In this document: piece after piece, positions 8,450 through 15,707 of the stretch
Numbering within the stretch: the stretch's first letter is position 1
Layout of the letters: each line of letters starts with the position of its first letter
Source: an uncultured Eubacteriales bacterium
GTDB taxonomy: Bacteria > Bacillota > Clostridia > Christensenellales > CAG-138
Direction: 5' to 3'
Assembly: GCA_900544965.1 (NCBI GenBank)
Contig: UQXE01000027.1
Span: 1 to 24,968, forward strand
DNA length: 24,968 nt
The notes under the pieces: model-generated
Seen by the model: the letters and a program-made list of their open reading frames with translations, nothing else
Database searches by the model: none
What the model was told of the DNA's origin: nothing
Program-made: the position numbers and the translations under genes

Positions 8450-9199
8450 TTACAGCAGGCGGTCAATTATTGAACACCATTCTGAGAACGATCTGGAATT
8501 GTACACAATATCGACTACATTTCCATTTGAATCAATAAATAGCGTCGTCGGCATTTTATTGATATCATAAGGATCCAGCATGGCCTTTTTAAGCTGCGTG
8601 TTGCATTTAAGAACCGGATAGCTGATATTCAATCCCTCCAATATAGTCAGCGCCGATTCACAGGCGCCTGAATCCGAGGAATCAAAGAGCGCTCCAAATA
8701 ACTGCATCCGACCGGCGTACTTATCGCTGACCCGCTGTAAATCGGGCAATTCCTTAATGCAAGGGGCGCACCAGGTAGCCCAAACGTTTATCATCGTAAG
8801 TTCCGACCTAGCAAAAATACTGTTTGTATAGGTGTTGCCATTAAGATCGTTCGTCTTGAACGCGGTTATATCCGGCTCGCTTTCGGGCGTAGGCTCGGAG
8901 GTTGGCTTTGACGTAACGTTTGGCGTGGCTGTGGGAGTTGATCCGCTTGGGGTAGTATTGGCGGCCGTCTGCCCGCCATTGCTCGGGTCAACTGTATTAT
9001 CCGGCGCGAGCGATGGGGAAGTCTGCACGTCGTCCGGTGTAGCCGATTCTTCAGGCGCGCCGGTTTCCAGCCCATTCGTTCCCGATGGGGTCGCGGCATC
9101 CGGCGTCGGATCCGTTGATGATGGTTCGCTCTTGCATCCGGCGACTATAACGAGGGCAAGAGCCAACATCAGAGCTATTAATGTTTTAAACTTTTTCAT
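8450..9199 (-). CDS. TlpA-like thioredoxin-fold lipoprotein
   Basis: A 249-residue lipoprotein thiol-disulfide oxidoreductase. The signal peptide ends in the lipobox VAGC with C22 as the lipidated residue. A low-complexity Ser/Thr/Pro spacer (23-110) keeps the domain away from the membrane. The TlpA/ResA-type fold follows, with catalytic WCAPC (C143, C146) and the cis-proline segment KMPTTLFID. Extra cysteines in GACES, LKCN and EWCS are unusual for TlpA and could form structural or resolving disulfides. The start at 9199 is preferred over the GTG at 9205 because GAGG is 7 nt upstream. It is followed immediately by the CXXC protein and membrane ferredoxin, so it acts on the outer face of the membrane as their likely partner. 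Confidence 0.88.
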   Translation of the reverse strand: MKKFKTLIALMLALALVIVAGCKSEPSSTDPTPDAATPSGTNGLETGAPEESATPDDVQTSPSLAPDNTVDPSNGGQTAANTTPSGSTPTATPNVTSKPTSEPTPESEPDITAFKTNDLNGNTYTNSIFARSELTMINVWATWCAPCIKELPDLQRVSDKYAGRMQLFGALFDSSDSGACESALTILEGLNISYPVLKCNTQLKKAMLDPYDINKMPTTLFIDSNGNVVDIVYNSRSFSEWCSIIDRLL

Positions 9200-9390
9200 G
9201 AGCACACCTCAAAAGTTTTATTCCAGCGCCATCAAAATCGCGCTGTTATAAGGCTGTTTGCGTCAGCTTCCTCCATAACTTTTGATTGGGAAAGCCGTTG
9301 CAACGTCTTATTCTTAATACCGGCCGGTTAAGCAATGCTTTGACCCTGCCCTGCGTGAAGCCGGTACCAGAAAGATTAACCATATTCCGC

Positions 9391-9423
9391 TGTCCAGCGC
9401 CGAATGTTATTCAACGCTGGACA
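9391..9423. repeat. Nested inverted repeat between surface-protein gene and TlpA lipoprotein gene
   Basis: TGTCCAGCG (9391-9399) pairs with CGCTGGACA (9415-9423), and inside it GAAT pairs with ATTC around GTT. No T-run follows on either strand. It could be a regulatory hairpin, an operator or a second-line terminator. It lies just beyond the T-rich terminator of the anchored protein on the minus strand. Confidence 0.6.
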
Positions 9424-9434
9424 GACAATCTGCT

Positions 9435-9473
9435 AAAAATTAATCGGATTTATGGTTATTATAAAAACCGATT
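9435..9473 (-). terminator. Probable terminator after the anchored LRR segment
   Basis: On the minus strand AATCGG (9468-9473) pairs with CCGATT (9442-9447), with additional weaker A-T pairing inside, and AATTTTT follows. It begins 2 nt from the stop codon of the upstream gene. It suggests that the lipoprotein, CXXC and ferredoxin genes form a transcription unit separate from the anchored thioredoxin, or that read-through is partial. Confidence 0.55.
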
Positions 9474-9474
9474 A

Positions 9475-10593
9475 TTATCTGCGCTTTTTGCGCGAATAGC
9501 CTATTCCGATGCCGCCCGCTGAGAGAAGCGCGGCAATGCCAAGACCTATAAGTGTAGCCGAACCTGCCTTCGGAGGATCCGAGGGGGAGGGACTGGGCGT
9601 CGGCTTTACAGGGTCGGGGCTGGGCGTCGGATCATCTGGACCTGGCGTAACATCGGGATCCGGCGTGGGCGTGGGATCAATGGGATCCGGCGTCGGCGTT
9701 GGGTCTACAACCGGTCCCTCTGAAAAACGCGCCTCAACGATATACGTACCTTCCGTCAAAACAAAGGTCTGTTCCTCTGAAAGGTAGCCTCCGGTTTCGA
9801 TGTCATACCAGCCGTCAAAGCGCATTCCATCGTTGGCAAGCGCTGTAACCTTGATTCCCGTGTCATTGCATACAGCGTCGAACGTTCCGCCATCCGCAAC
9901 ATATACTTCTAAGGGATACGCACCGAATACCATTGAATTGGCCTTAAAGTCTACCAGCGGGTTATCAGAAAGGTCAAGCACATTCAGCTCGTTCATGCCG
10001 CTAGCATCGAATTGAGTGATTTCACAGCCGCTAAGATAGAGATATTTAAGGCTGTAGCATCCCTGAAGCGCTATCGTGCCGATTCCAGGATTCCCGCTAA
10101 GGTTTACAGTGTTGAGCATGGAGCATACGTCCATGTCAAACTCGCCTACAAGGCCTTTCCCTTCCGCCGTGAACTCGGACAGATGACCGTCCTGGGTCCA
10201 CGTAACTCCGGGCCAGGTTTCGGGATCCGCAAGATCCACACCTTCGCCCAGCTTCTCGGCATTGGATACGCCGCTACCGTCCGTTATTGCCAGGAAGTCG
10301 CGGACAGCATTGTATTCACGCAGATTATAGAAACCATTGTAGAGGTCAGCATAATCCCAATCCGCCGAATGCTCTGAGCAGAAAGCGTCCGCGGCGGCCT
10401 CATCCTGGAAGAACCTGTACGAGGACTCAGGGGTTCCAGACTCGGGAGATTGGTCTACATAGATCTCTATCAAGTTACTCTCAGGACCAACGGTAAGGTC
10501 ATACAGGTATTTTCCATTTGCAGTATTGAGATCTGAGAAGGTTATCGCATTTCCATTGTTGACCAGATAGCTTCCGGCAGGCTCCGCGCCCAC
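9475..10593 (-). CDS. LRR and anchor segment of a surface thioredoxin, separated by a frameshift
   Basis: This 372-codon frame opens at a GTG inside the 3' end of the TlpA-like gene, with a 52-nt overlap. It has no signal peptide although it ends in an export-dependent anchor, so it is best read as the second half of the same gene. In order it has a beta-rich segment (1-60), leucine-rich-repeat-like units at about 150-220 (LNTVNLSGNPGI, LKYLYLSGC, LNVLDLSDNPL), an InlB/Listeria-Bacteroides-like unit (FDGWYDIETG...EARF), a long Pro/Thr/Asp repeat linker, then PPKAGSAT, a hydrophobic stretch and SRKKRR. Joined by a -1 shift at 10593 the two frames give a 597-residue protein. Alternatives are a sequencing error, a real mutation, or independent initiation at GTG. 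Confidence 0.7.
   Translation of the reverse strand: MGAEPAGSYLVNNGNAITFSDLNTANGKYLYDLTVGPESNLIEIYVDQSPESGTPESSYRFFQDEAAADAFCSEHSADWDYADLYNGFYNLREYNAVRDFLAITDGSGVSNAEKLGEGVDLADPETWPGVTWTQDGHLSEFTAEGKGLVGEFDMDVCSMLNTVNLSGNPGIGTIALQGCYSLKYLYLSGCEITQFDASGMNELNVLDLSDNPLVDFKANSMVFGAYPLEVYVADGGTFDAVCNDTGIKVTALANDGMRFDGWYDIETGGYLSEEQTFVLTEGTYIVEARFSEGPVVDPTPTPDPIDPTPTPDPDVTPGPDDPTPSPDPVKPTPSPSPSDPPKAGSATLIGLGIAALLSAGGIGIGYSRKKRR
9596..9720 (-). repeat. Coding tandem repeats of the Pro/Thr/Asp anchor linker
   Basis: Near-repeated units of the type GGATCCGGCGTGGGCGTGG (plus strand) encode TPTPDPIDPTPTPDPD and related Ser/Pro units. Such units commonly form extended spacers before cell-wall anchors. 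Length variation between strains would be expected through slippage. Confidence 0.7.
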
Positions 10594-11267
10594 GGCAGAG
10601 TGATTTCAAAGCTTGCTGAACCCGCTATAAAGTAATTATCGACGGTTTCAGGCACGTTCCCCTGGATTGTAATCTCCTCTCCGCCGGTAAGCTCAACGCC
10701 ATACTCTACAAACTCGGTCATCCAGGTGTCAATGAGCGCTTCAAACTCCTCGTATGACATGGCCCCAACGACCCACTCTACAATGTTGCCTTCTCTGTCA
10801 ACGATAAACGTGTCTGGTATGTACATGCACTGATCGGTTATGCTCCTAAGTACGTCGTCCTCAATAAGGGTAGGATATGTAAGACCATACTGCTCCGCCA
10901 CCTGCCTCGCCGAGCTAACCGTGCTTGAGCCTGACTGGGACAGAATTCCCATTACGTTTACGCCCAATCCGGAATAATTCTCATAGATTTGCTGAATGTG
11001 AGGAAGCTCTACAAGGCACGGGGGGCACCATGTCGCCCAGTAGTTCATGATCGTAAGATCATATTCGCCGAAAATGGAGCCGTCATATGCGTTTCCATAC
11101 AGGTCGGTTGTGGAAAAACCCGAAATGTTTGTTCCAATTACCTCGCTGGGCCGGTTGTTATCCGCAGCTACAGCGGGTATACAGGTTGCTACCATAGCGA
11201 CTACAGCGATTACCGCAATCAGCCTTTTAAGCCGAATGCCTGGCATTTTTCTGTTCTCTTGCTTCAT
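10542..11267 (-). CDS. Secreted TlpA-like thioredoxin, probably the N-terminal half of the anchored surface protein
   Basis: As read, the product has 241 residues. A signal peptide (KRLIAVIAVVAMVATCIPAVAA, cut near 34-35) leads to a TlpA/ResA-type fold with WCPPC (C81, C84) and the cis-proline segment YIPDTFIVDREG (P151). A short segment (NVPETVDNYFIAGSASFEITLP) then looks like the start of a beta-rich domain. After codon 225 the frame runs 16 unlikely residues (WARSLPEAIW...) to a stop, whereas the -1 frame continues naturally as VGAEPAGSYLVNNGN. AGGA is close to the ATG, and AAGGAGG stands 13 nt upstream of it. It is probably an extracellular disulfide reductase or isomerase, substrates unknown, partnered with the lipoprotein and membrane ferredoxin encoded downstream. 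Confidence 0.82.
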   Translation of the reverse strand: MKQENRKMPGIRLKRLIAVIAVVAMVATCIPAVAADNNRPSEVIGTNISGFSTTDLYGNAYDGSIFGEYDLTIMNYWATWCPPCLVELPHIQQIYENYSGLGVNVMGILSQSGSSTVSSARQVAEQYGLTYPTLIEDDVLRSITDQCMYIPDTFIVDREGNIVEWVVGAMSYEEFEALIDTWMTEFVEYGVELTGGEEITIQGNVPETVDNYFIAGSASFEITLPWARSLPEAIWSTMEMR

Positions 11268-11312
11268 TTCTTCCTGTTGTCCTCCTTAAAATGGTGTTTG
11301 GATTTACTAACG

Positions 11313-11330
11313 CCGTTCATTATCGAACGG
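11313..11330. repeat. Small inverted repeat in the leader of the surface thioredoxin gene
   Basis: CCGTTC (11313-11318) pairs with GAACGG (11325-11330) around ATTATC. It is 46 nt upstream of the start codon. It could be an operator or a leader hairpin; there is no T-run after it. Confidence 0.4.
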
Positions 11331-11565
11331 GAAAGCCATGTTCATAACAGCCGTGTCAGTTATTGCCCAATGCATTAATATACTTTAAAATCATCCACAT
11401 TATATAACAGAAGCCGCCCGCTATTTTACGCCTAATTATGCGGCATTTGCATTTCCAAAAAGAAAAACTAAATAACATGACCCTAAGCTGTCATCCCGCT
11501 GCTTTTTAACGCCTCCCTTCAATCATAATATCTTTAATGTCAGATCTGTTTAATTACACAATTAA

Positions 11566-11594
11566 ATACTAATGCATTGATTTCAATATGTCAA
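11566..11594 (-). promoter_or_regulatory. Candidate promoter of the surface thioredoxin gene
   Basis: On the minus strand a perfect TTGACA (11589-11594) is 17 nt from TAGTAT (11566-11571). It is 300 nt from the start codon, so either the leader is long or a nearer weak promoter is used. Confidence 0.45.
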
Positions 11595-11597
11595 CAG

Positions 11598-11824
11598 TTA
11601 TGTCACTGTAACGTCAAAATTCGGCAAAATTGTATTCAATACCCTAGCAATTCGACGCTCATCTTCATTTAACGAGTTGTCTAGGACACCGGACTCCTGC
11701 CAACGAACAAAATATTATATAGAGCAGGTTTATATGTTTGCACTACATGTTCCACAAGATCAAAGTTGTTTAGTTTGTACAGCCGCTTTAAATTCTCAAC
11801 GGCCGGCAGCCTTATGAACCTGGT
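11598..11824 (-). pseudogene. Possible remnant of an unidentified gene
   Basis: Two adjoining minus-strand frames read like protein. One (11681-11824) contains AVENLKRLYKLNNFDLVEHV. The other, shifted by -1, ends at 11598 and contains VLDNSLNEDERRIARVLNTI. Neither has a convincing start, and the first runs back into the 3' end of the peptidoglycan-binding gene until a stop. Both are short enough to arise by chance. If real, it is a frameshifted gene end. I do not recognise a family. Confidence 0.22.
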
Positions 11825-12545
11825 TTAACTGCTCAATATCCGACAACGTACCCACATGCGATAGAGAACCGTCGAAATACATACATGAATGGTTATTCGT
11901 TCCATGTGGCATCCCCTGCAATGAGGCGGCCGTATTCTTTCCATTTAGCGTTATGAGCACAGGCCTTTTTGAATAGTTGTATTCTCCTCCAAAGAGTTCT
12001 TTATATACCGCTTCATCTTCCGCGGTAACGCACTTCATCTCCGCATGGTTTTCTCCCTCAACAAAGGTCATGCTGAACTGGGTGCCGCTATAACAGTCTG
12101 TAATGATATACGTCTGTCCGGACCTGAGTTGTGCTTTAACCGTCTCCCAGCTAACCAGCTCGCCGGTCGCGGCCATAGTGGTTGAAAGCTGGCCGAAAGG
12201 AATGTCCGTCAATATGTCCATTCGGCTCGCTCTGCTTGAAAATAGAATGCTTCTGCTTTGAGGCCCTACGCTTCCATCCGCGGTTATCGGCGCCCCGTTT
12301 TCGTCGGTCTGCTTTTGCTGAAACGCAATTACCGAGTTTACCGTTAGGTTTTGAAAGCTTCCTGTGGGCTTAAACATGAAATATCCCAGTTCCCTTAAGC
12401 GAATCTGTATTCTGACAACCATTTCTCCAGTATCCAGATGCTCTGTCACAACTGGTTCATCCGGACTTGCCGCATTGGACGAGGATAGTATTAATATAAG
12501 CATTATTATGCACAGAACTATTGATATCACAGACCGCTTTCGCAT
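11796..12545 (-). CDS. Secreted peptidoglycan-binding protein
   Basis: The 249-residue product has a signal peptide (hydrophobic 6-20, cut near SSSNA at 25). A PG_binding_1 domain follows at about 38-105 (VVRIQIRLRELGYF...SVIAFQQKQ...DGSVGPQSRSIL). The C-terminal half resembles the unnamed domain of other Clostridia proteins that carry MPHG...N..C.HF...SH..H; here it reads GMPHGTNNHSCMYFDGSLSHVG and lacks some expected histidines. A cell-wall role is likely; the enzymatic activity of this domain is not established. The start at 12545 is chosen because GGAGGG lies 4-5 nt before the ATG, inside the alternative GTG start at 12557. It is transcribed alone, divergent from the cysteine-rich protein gene. 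Confidence 0.8.
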   Translation of the reverse strand: MRKRSVISIVLCIIMLILILSSSNAASPDEPVVTEHLDTGEMVVRIQIRLRELGYFMFKPTGSFQNLTVNSVIAFQQKQTDENGAPITADGSVGPQSRSILFSSRASRMDILTDIPFGQLSTTMAATGELVSWETVKAQLRSGQTYIITDCYSGTQFSMTFVEGENHAEMKCVTAEDEAVYKELFGGEYNYSKRPVLITLNGKNTAASLQGMPHGTNNHSCMYFDGSLSHVGTLSDIEQLNQVHKAAGR

Positions 12546-12581
12546 AAATCCCTCCACGTGGTTTTTGGACGTTTCATATTA

Positions 12582-12587
12582 ATTATA
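12582..12587 (-). promoter_or_regulatory. Possible -10 element of the peptidoglycan-binding protein gene
   Basis: A perfect TATAAT on the minus strand stands about 37 nt before the start codon. The -35 position has only a T-run, so the assignment is weak. Confidence 0.3.
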
Positions 12588-12733
12588 ACATAAACATATT
12601 ATTTAAAAAATCGTGCTTTTTAATATTTTGCCTGGCGCCGTCCTTTTTTCTTCAGGATGTTATAATATGTTATGATGTAATTTAAATTTATGAGCATACT
12701 ATCAGGTATACTAAAACTGGAGGTAATATAATA

Positions 12734-12979
12734 ATGCGTTGCGGATGCCCTATGTGCGGGACTTATATGGTACAAAGAGAAAAAGGACTTGAGAGCGGCT
12801 GCATATGCCCGGCATGCTCTGAAAAATGCAATGCCTGCGTAGCCGACGGGCAGCATCCATCAACCGTGGAGGATATAAGGAGATTTAGGGAATCCTATGA
12901 TTCAATTCCAGACCCTGAGGGATTGTACACCAACGTCGATGATAATGAAATCCGGCCAAACTGGCATAAGCTTCTCTAA
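12734..12979 (+). CDS. Small cysteine-rich, probable zinc-binding protein
   Basis: An 81-residue protein with eight cysteines in the first 35 residues: C3, C5 and C8 (CGCPMC), and C23, C25, C28, C32 and C35 (CICPACSEKCNAC). The rest is acidic and hydrophilic and ends HKLL. GGAGGT lies 9 nt before the ATG. Spacing suggests one or two zinc sites of the zinc-ribbon type, but an iron-sulfur site cannot be excluded. There is no signal peptide, so it is cytoplasmic. It sits 210 nt upstream of thioredoxin reductase, which has its own promoter. I do not recognise the family. Confidence 0.7.
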   Translation: MRCGCPMCGTYMVQREKGLESGCICPACSEKCNACVADGQHPSTVEDIRRFRESYDSIPDPEGLYTNVDDNEIRPNWHKLL

Positions 12980-13124
12980 AATCAAGTTAACACCACAAAG
13001 GATCAGCTCATTATTTTAAAGCCGGGTTATTCGCTTGAAGATTTATGATTCATACTTAAGGCAAGGTCCGGTGATTTTGCAATTAATAAAACAGTACATA
13101 ACGCTTTGCCGCCAGGCCCGCTGA

Positions 13125-13153
13125 TTGCCAACTCGGCTCATTATATGTATAAT
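13125..13153 (+). promoter_or_regulatory. Promoter of trxB
   Basis: TTGCCA (13125-13130) and a perfect TATAAT (13148-13153) are 17 nt apart. The predicted start near 13160 gives a leader of about 30 nt with AGGAG 6 nt before the ATG. Confidence 0.75.
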
Positions 13154-13189
13154 GCTTTAATATAATAATAGTTATGTTAGGAGAAAACG

Positions 13190-14131
13190 ATGATTGATAT
13201 TGCTGTAATAGGAGGCGGTCCCGCCGGGCTTACCGCAGGGCTTTATGGAGCGCGCAGCGGCTTTTCCTGTTCGTTATTTGAACGCGAGCTTGCCGGGGGG
13301 CAGACCCTGAAGACGGATATGATTGCAAACTACCCCGGGTTTGACGAGGGTATCGACGGGTTTACGCTTAGCATGCGTATGCGCAGACAGGCCGAGGACC
13401 TTGGACTTAATTTTATCAACGAGGATGTAATTGAATTTGCATTTGAAAAAGACGTTAAGCTTATACGGACGTCATCAGGAGAATATGAGGCCAAAACCGT
13501 TATAATCGCCACCGGTGCTCAGCCGCGCAAGCTGGGGCTGCCCAATGAAAACGCGCTTACGGGTAAAGGCGTTTCCTATTGCGCCGTGTGTGACGCGGCA
13601 TTTTTCACAAATGCTAATGTGGCGGTCGTCGGGGGCGGAGATACGGCTATTACAGACGCGCTCCATCTTGCCAGGTTTGCCGCGCATGTCACAGTAGTGC
13701 ACAGAAGGAACGAACTGCGCGCCAACCCTTTGCTCCAAGCTAAAGCTTACGCCGACTCTAAAATAGAATTTATATATAACTCCGTCGTGTCAGAAATAAT
13801 GGGTGAAAACTCTGTTGCTGGAATTGTGATAACGGATGTAAATACCGGCAAGCAGAGGCACGCTGATGTTTCAGGTCTGTTCGTTGCAATCGGCAATGTC
13901 CCAAGGACCGAGCTTGTTCGCGATAAGCTCAAGCTTACGCCCGGGGGCTATGTCTTGACGGACAGCCGAATGCGATCTTCCGTAGACGGGGTTTACGCCG
14001 TTGGCGACGTCAGGGATACTCCTCTCAGACAGGTTGTAACCGCCGCCGCCGATGGAGCGGTAGCCGCCAGCGATGCCGCCGATAGGCTTTCGATTTCCAA
14101 CGCTGGGGCCTCAAGCGGCAAAGAAGCATAG
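13190..14131 (+). CDS. trxB: Thioredoxin reductase
   Basis: This cytoplasmic flavoenzyme uses NADPH to reduce thioredoxin. The product has 313 residues, normal for the low-molecular-weight type. It has the FAD site GGGPAG (8-13), the redox-active CAVC (C131, C134), the NADPH-domain GGGDTA, and the second FAD segment YAVGDVRDTPLRQVVTAAADG near the C-terminus. It carries its own promoter. No thioredoxin gene adjoins it; the two TlpA-like proteins in the window are extracytoplasmic and cannot be direct substrates without a membrane relay. Confidence 0.94.
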   Translation: MIDIAVIGGGPAGLTAGLYGARSGFSCSLFERELAGGQTLKTDMIANYPGFDEGIDGFTLSMRMRRQAEDLGLNFINEDVIEFAFEKDVKLIRTSSGEYEAKTVIIATGAQPRKLGLPNENALTGKGVSYCAVCDAAFFTNANVAVVGGGDTAITDALHLARFAAHVTVVHRRNELRANPLLQAKAYADSKIEFIYNSVVSEIMGENSVAGIVITDVNTGKQRHADVSGLFVAIGNVPRTELVRDKLKLTPGGYVLTDSRMRSSVDGVYAVGDVRDTPLRQVVTAAADGAVAASDAADRLSISNAGASSGKEA

Positions 14132-14251
14132 CTATATTTTGATCCATACCGGCTTATAAAGTATAAACCGCGCCTTTGAAAGGCCCTTCAGAGGCATGTT
14201 CGTTTGTTTATGCGCAAAAAAACCGTTAAATACATATTATGGATCATCGTT

Positions 14252-14257
14252 TATAAT
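14252..14257 (+). promoter_or_regulatory. Possible -10 element upstream of glmM
   Basis: A perfect TATAAT lies 46 nt before the glmM start. No good -35 hexamer is seen at 16-18 nt, so this rests on the -10 alone. Confidence 0.4.
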
Positions 14258-14302
14258 GGGGAAAGCAATTATACATTTAGTTCAGTTTAATGGAGGATGG
14301 AT

Positions 14303-15661
14303 ATGGCACGGCTTTTTGGTACGGACGGCGTAAGAGGCGTTGCGAATTCAGGGCTTGACTGCAACCTTGCCATGAAAATCGGCGCCGCGGGAGCGCATTT
14401 AATATCCAGGTCAAATGGCGCCGGCCGCCGCGTTCTGGTAGGATGCGATACGCGCAAATCGGGCGATATGCTGTGCGCGGCGCTCATGGCCGGTATCTGC
14501 TCGGTTGGATGTTATCCGGTTTCAGTTGGGGTTATTCCTACGCCCGCAATGGCGTATCTGGTAAGAAAATATTCGGCCGATTCGGCGGTTATGATCAGCG
14601 CTTCGCATAATACAATGGAATATAACGGTATAAAATGGTTTAACGGCGGCGGCTATAAGCTGACGGATTCTATGGAGGATGAAATCGAGGCCATAATCCG
14701 TGTGGGCAGGCCGCTCCCAGCCCCTACGGGCAGCCTTGTGGGTAAAATAACTGTTGAAGATGGAGCTAGAGAAGACTATATCTCCTTTTTAAAGAGCACG
14801 GCGTGTCCGGAAGGCTATAAAGGCATACGCATAGCCCTTGACTGCGCTAACGGTTCTTCCTCAGGCATTGCGCGTGAACTATTCGAATCGCTTGGAGCGG
14901 AGGTAAGTACCTGCGCCGACGCTCCTGACGGATGCAATATCAACGATGGCTGCGGTTCAACGCATCCTGAACTCATTCAAAGGCTTACTTTAAAAAGCGG
15001 CGCCGACGCGGGCTTTGCCTTTGACGGCGACGCGGACAGGGTTATCGCATGCGACGATATGGGCCGTATAGTAAACGGAGACAAGCTGATGGGGATATGC
15101 GCGGCGAATATGAAAAAACGGGGCGCACTCAAAAACAACACCGTCGTAATAACCGTTATGTCCAACATCGGCTTGAAAAAGCGCTTTGAAGAGCTTAATA
15201 TAAACTATGTTGAAACCGACGTCGGCGACCGGTATGTACTGGAAGCCATGCTGAGCGGAAACTATGCTCTTGGCGGCGAACAATCCGGCCATGTGATATT
15301 TCTTGATAGAAATACAACCGGCGATGGAATGCTTACCGCTGTACAGGCGCTGAACGTGCTTGCAAGCAGCGGCGCCAAAATGTCCGATTTGGCCGACGAG
15401 GTGCCGTCATACCCTCAGGTGTTGGTAAACGTTGGCGTTAACGGCGACAGGAATGCGCTGATGGCTGACAGCCTCCTTTGCGGTTGTGTAAAGGCGGCAT
15501 CGGAGCGGCTTGGCGATGAAGGCCGCATACTGCTGCGCCCTTCGGGAACGGAACCCCTGCTGCGCATTATGATAGAGGGGAAACGTAAGGAGGAAATAGG
15601 CGAACTGGCCATGGACATAGCTGGGATCCTGGTCAAGCATCATGGCGGCATAATTATGTAA
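14303..15661 (+). CDS. glmM: Phosphoglucosamine mutase
   Basis: GlmM converts glucosamine-6-phosphate to glucosamine-1-phosphate on the route to UDP-GlcNAc and peptidoglycan. The 452-residue product starts MARLFGTDGVRG, typical of the family. The phosphoserine loop ISASHN has its catalytic serine at 101, the magnesium loop is DGDADR at 241-246, and RPSGTEPLLRIM near the C-terminus binds substrate phosphate. The ATG at 14297 touches GGAGG with no spacer, whereas 14303 is 6 nt away, so 14303 is used. lepA follows after 46 nt and may be cotranscribed. Confidence 0.96.
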   Translation: MARLFGTDGVRGVANSGLDCNLAMKIGAAGAHLISRSNGAGRRVLVGCDTRKSGDMLCAALMAGICSVGCYPVSVGVIPTPAMAYLVRKYSADSAVMISASHNTMEYNGIKWFNGGGYKLTDSMEDEIEAIIRVGRPLPAPTGSLVGKITVEDGAREDYISFLKSTACPEGYKGIRIALDCANGSSSGIARELFESLGAEVSTCADAPDGCNINDGCGSTHPELIQRLTLKSGADAGFAFDGDADRVIACDDMGRIVNGDKLMGICAANMKKRGALKNNTVVITVMSNIGLKKRFEELNINYVETDVGDRYVLEAMLSGNYALGGEQSGHVIFLDRNTTGDGMLTAVQALNVLASSGAKMSDLADEVPSYPQVLVNVGVNGDRNALMADSLLCGCVKAASERLGDEGRILLRPSGTEPLLRIMIEGKRKEEIGELAMDIAGILVKHHGGIIM

Positions 15662-15707
15662 ATAAAATAGTTTTAACAAATGATAAGATATAAAAAGGAG
15701 AACCCTC

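Larger units (their letters stand above)
11268..11595 (-). other. Long leader/intergenic region upstream of the surface thioredoxin gene
   Basis: No gene is supported here. The best promoter at its far end gives a leader of about 290 nt before the thioredoxin start. The leader contains the CCGTTC...GAACGG inverted repeat and AT-rich stretches. I do not recognise a known riboswitch. Confidence 0.4.

Noticed and set aside
8832..9251. Plus-strand 139-codon frame opposite the TlpA-like lipoprotein
   Set aside because: It is the mirror of the low-complexity Ser/Thr/Pro spacer; Gly/Val/Ser-rich with no start signal.
9509..9787. Plus-strand Gly/Ser-rich frame opposite the anchor linker
   Set aside because: It is the antisense of the Pro/Thr/Asp repeats and not a gene.
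10585..10600. Programmed -1 frameshift site in the surface thioredoxin gene
   Set aside because: No X-XXY-YYZ heptamer and no clear downstream stimulator are visible, so it is kept only as a minor alternative to mutation or sequence error.
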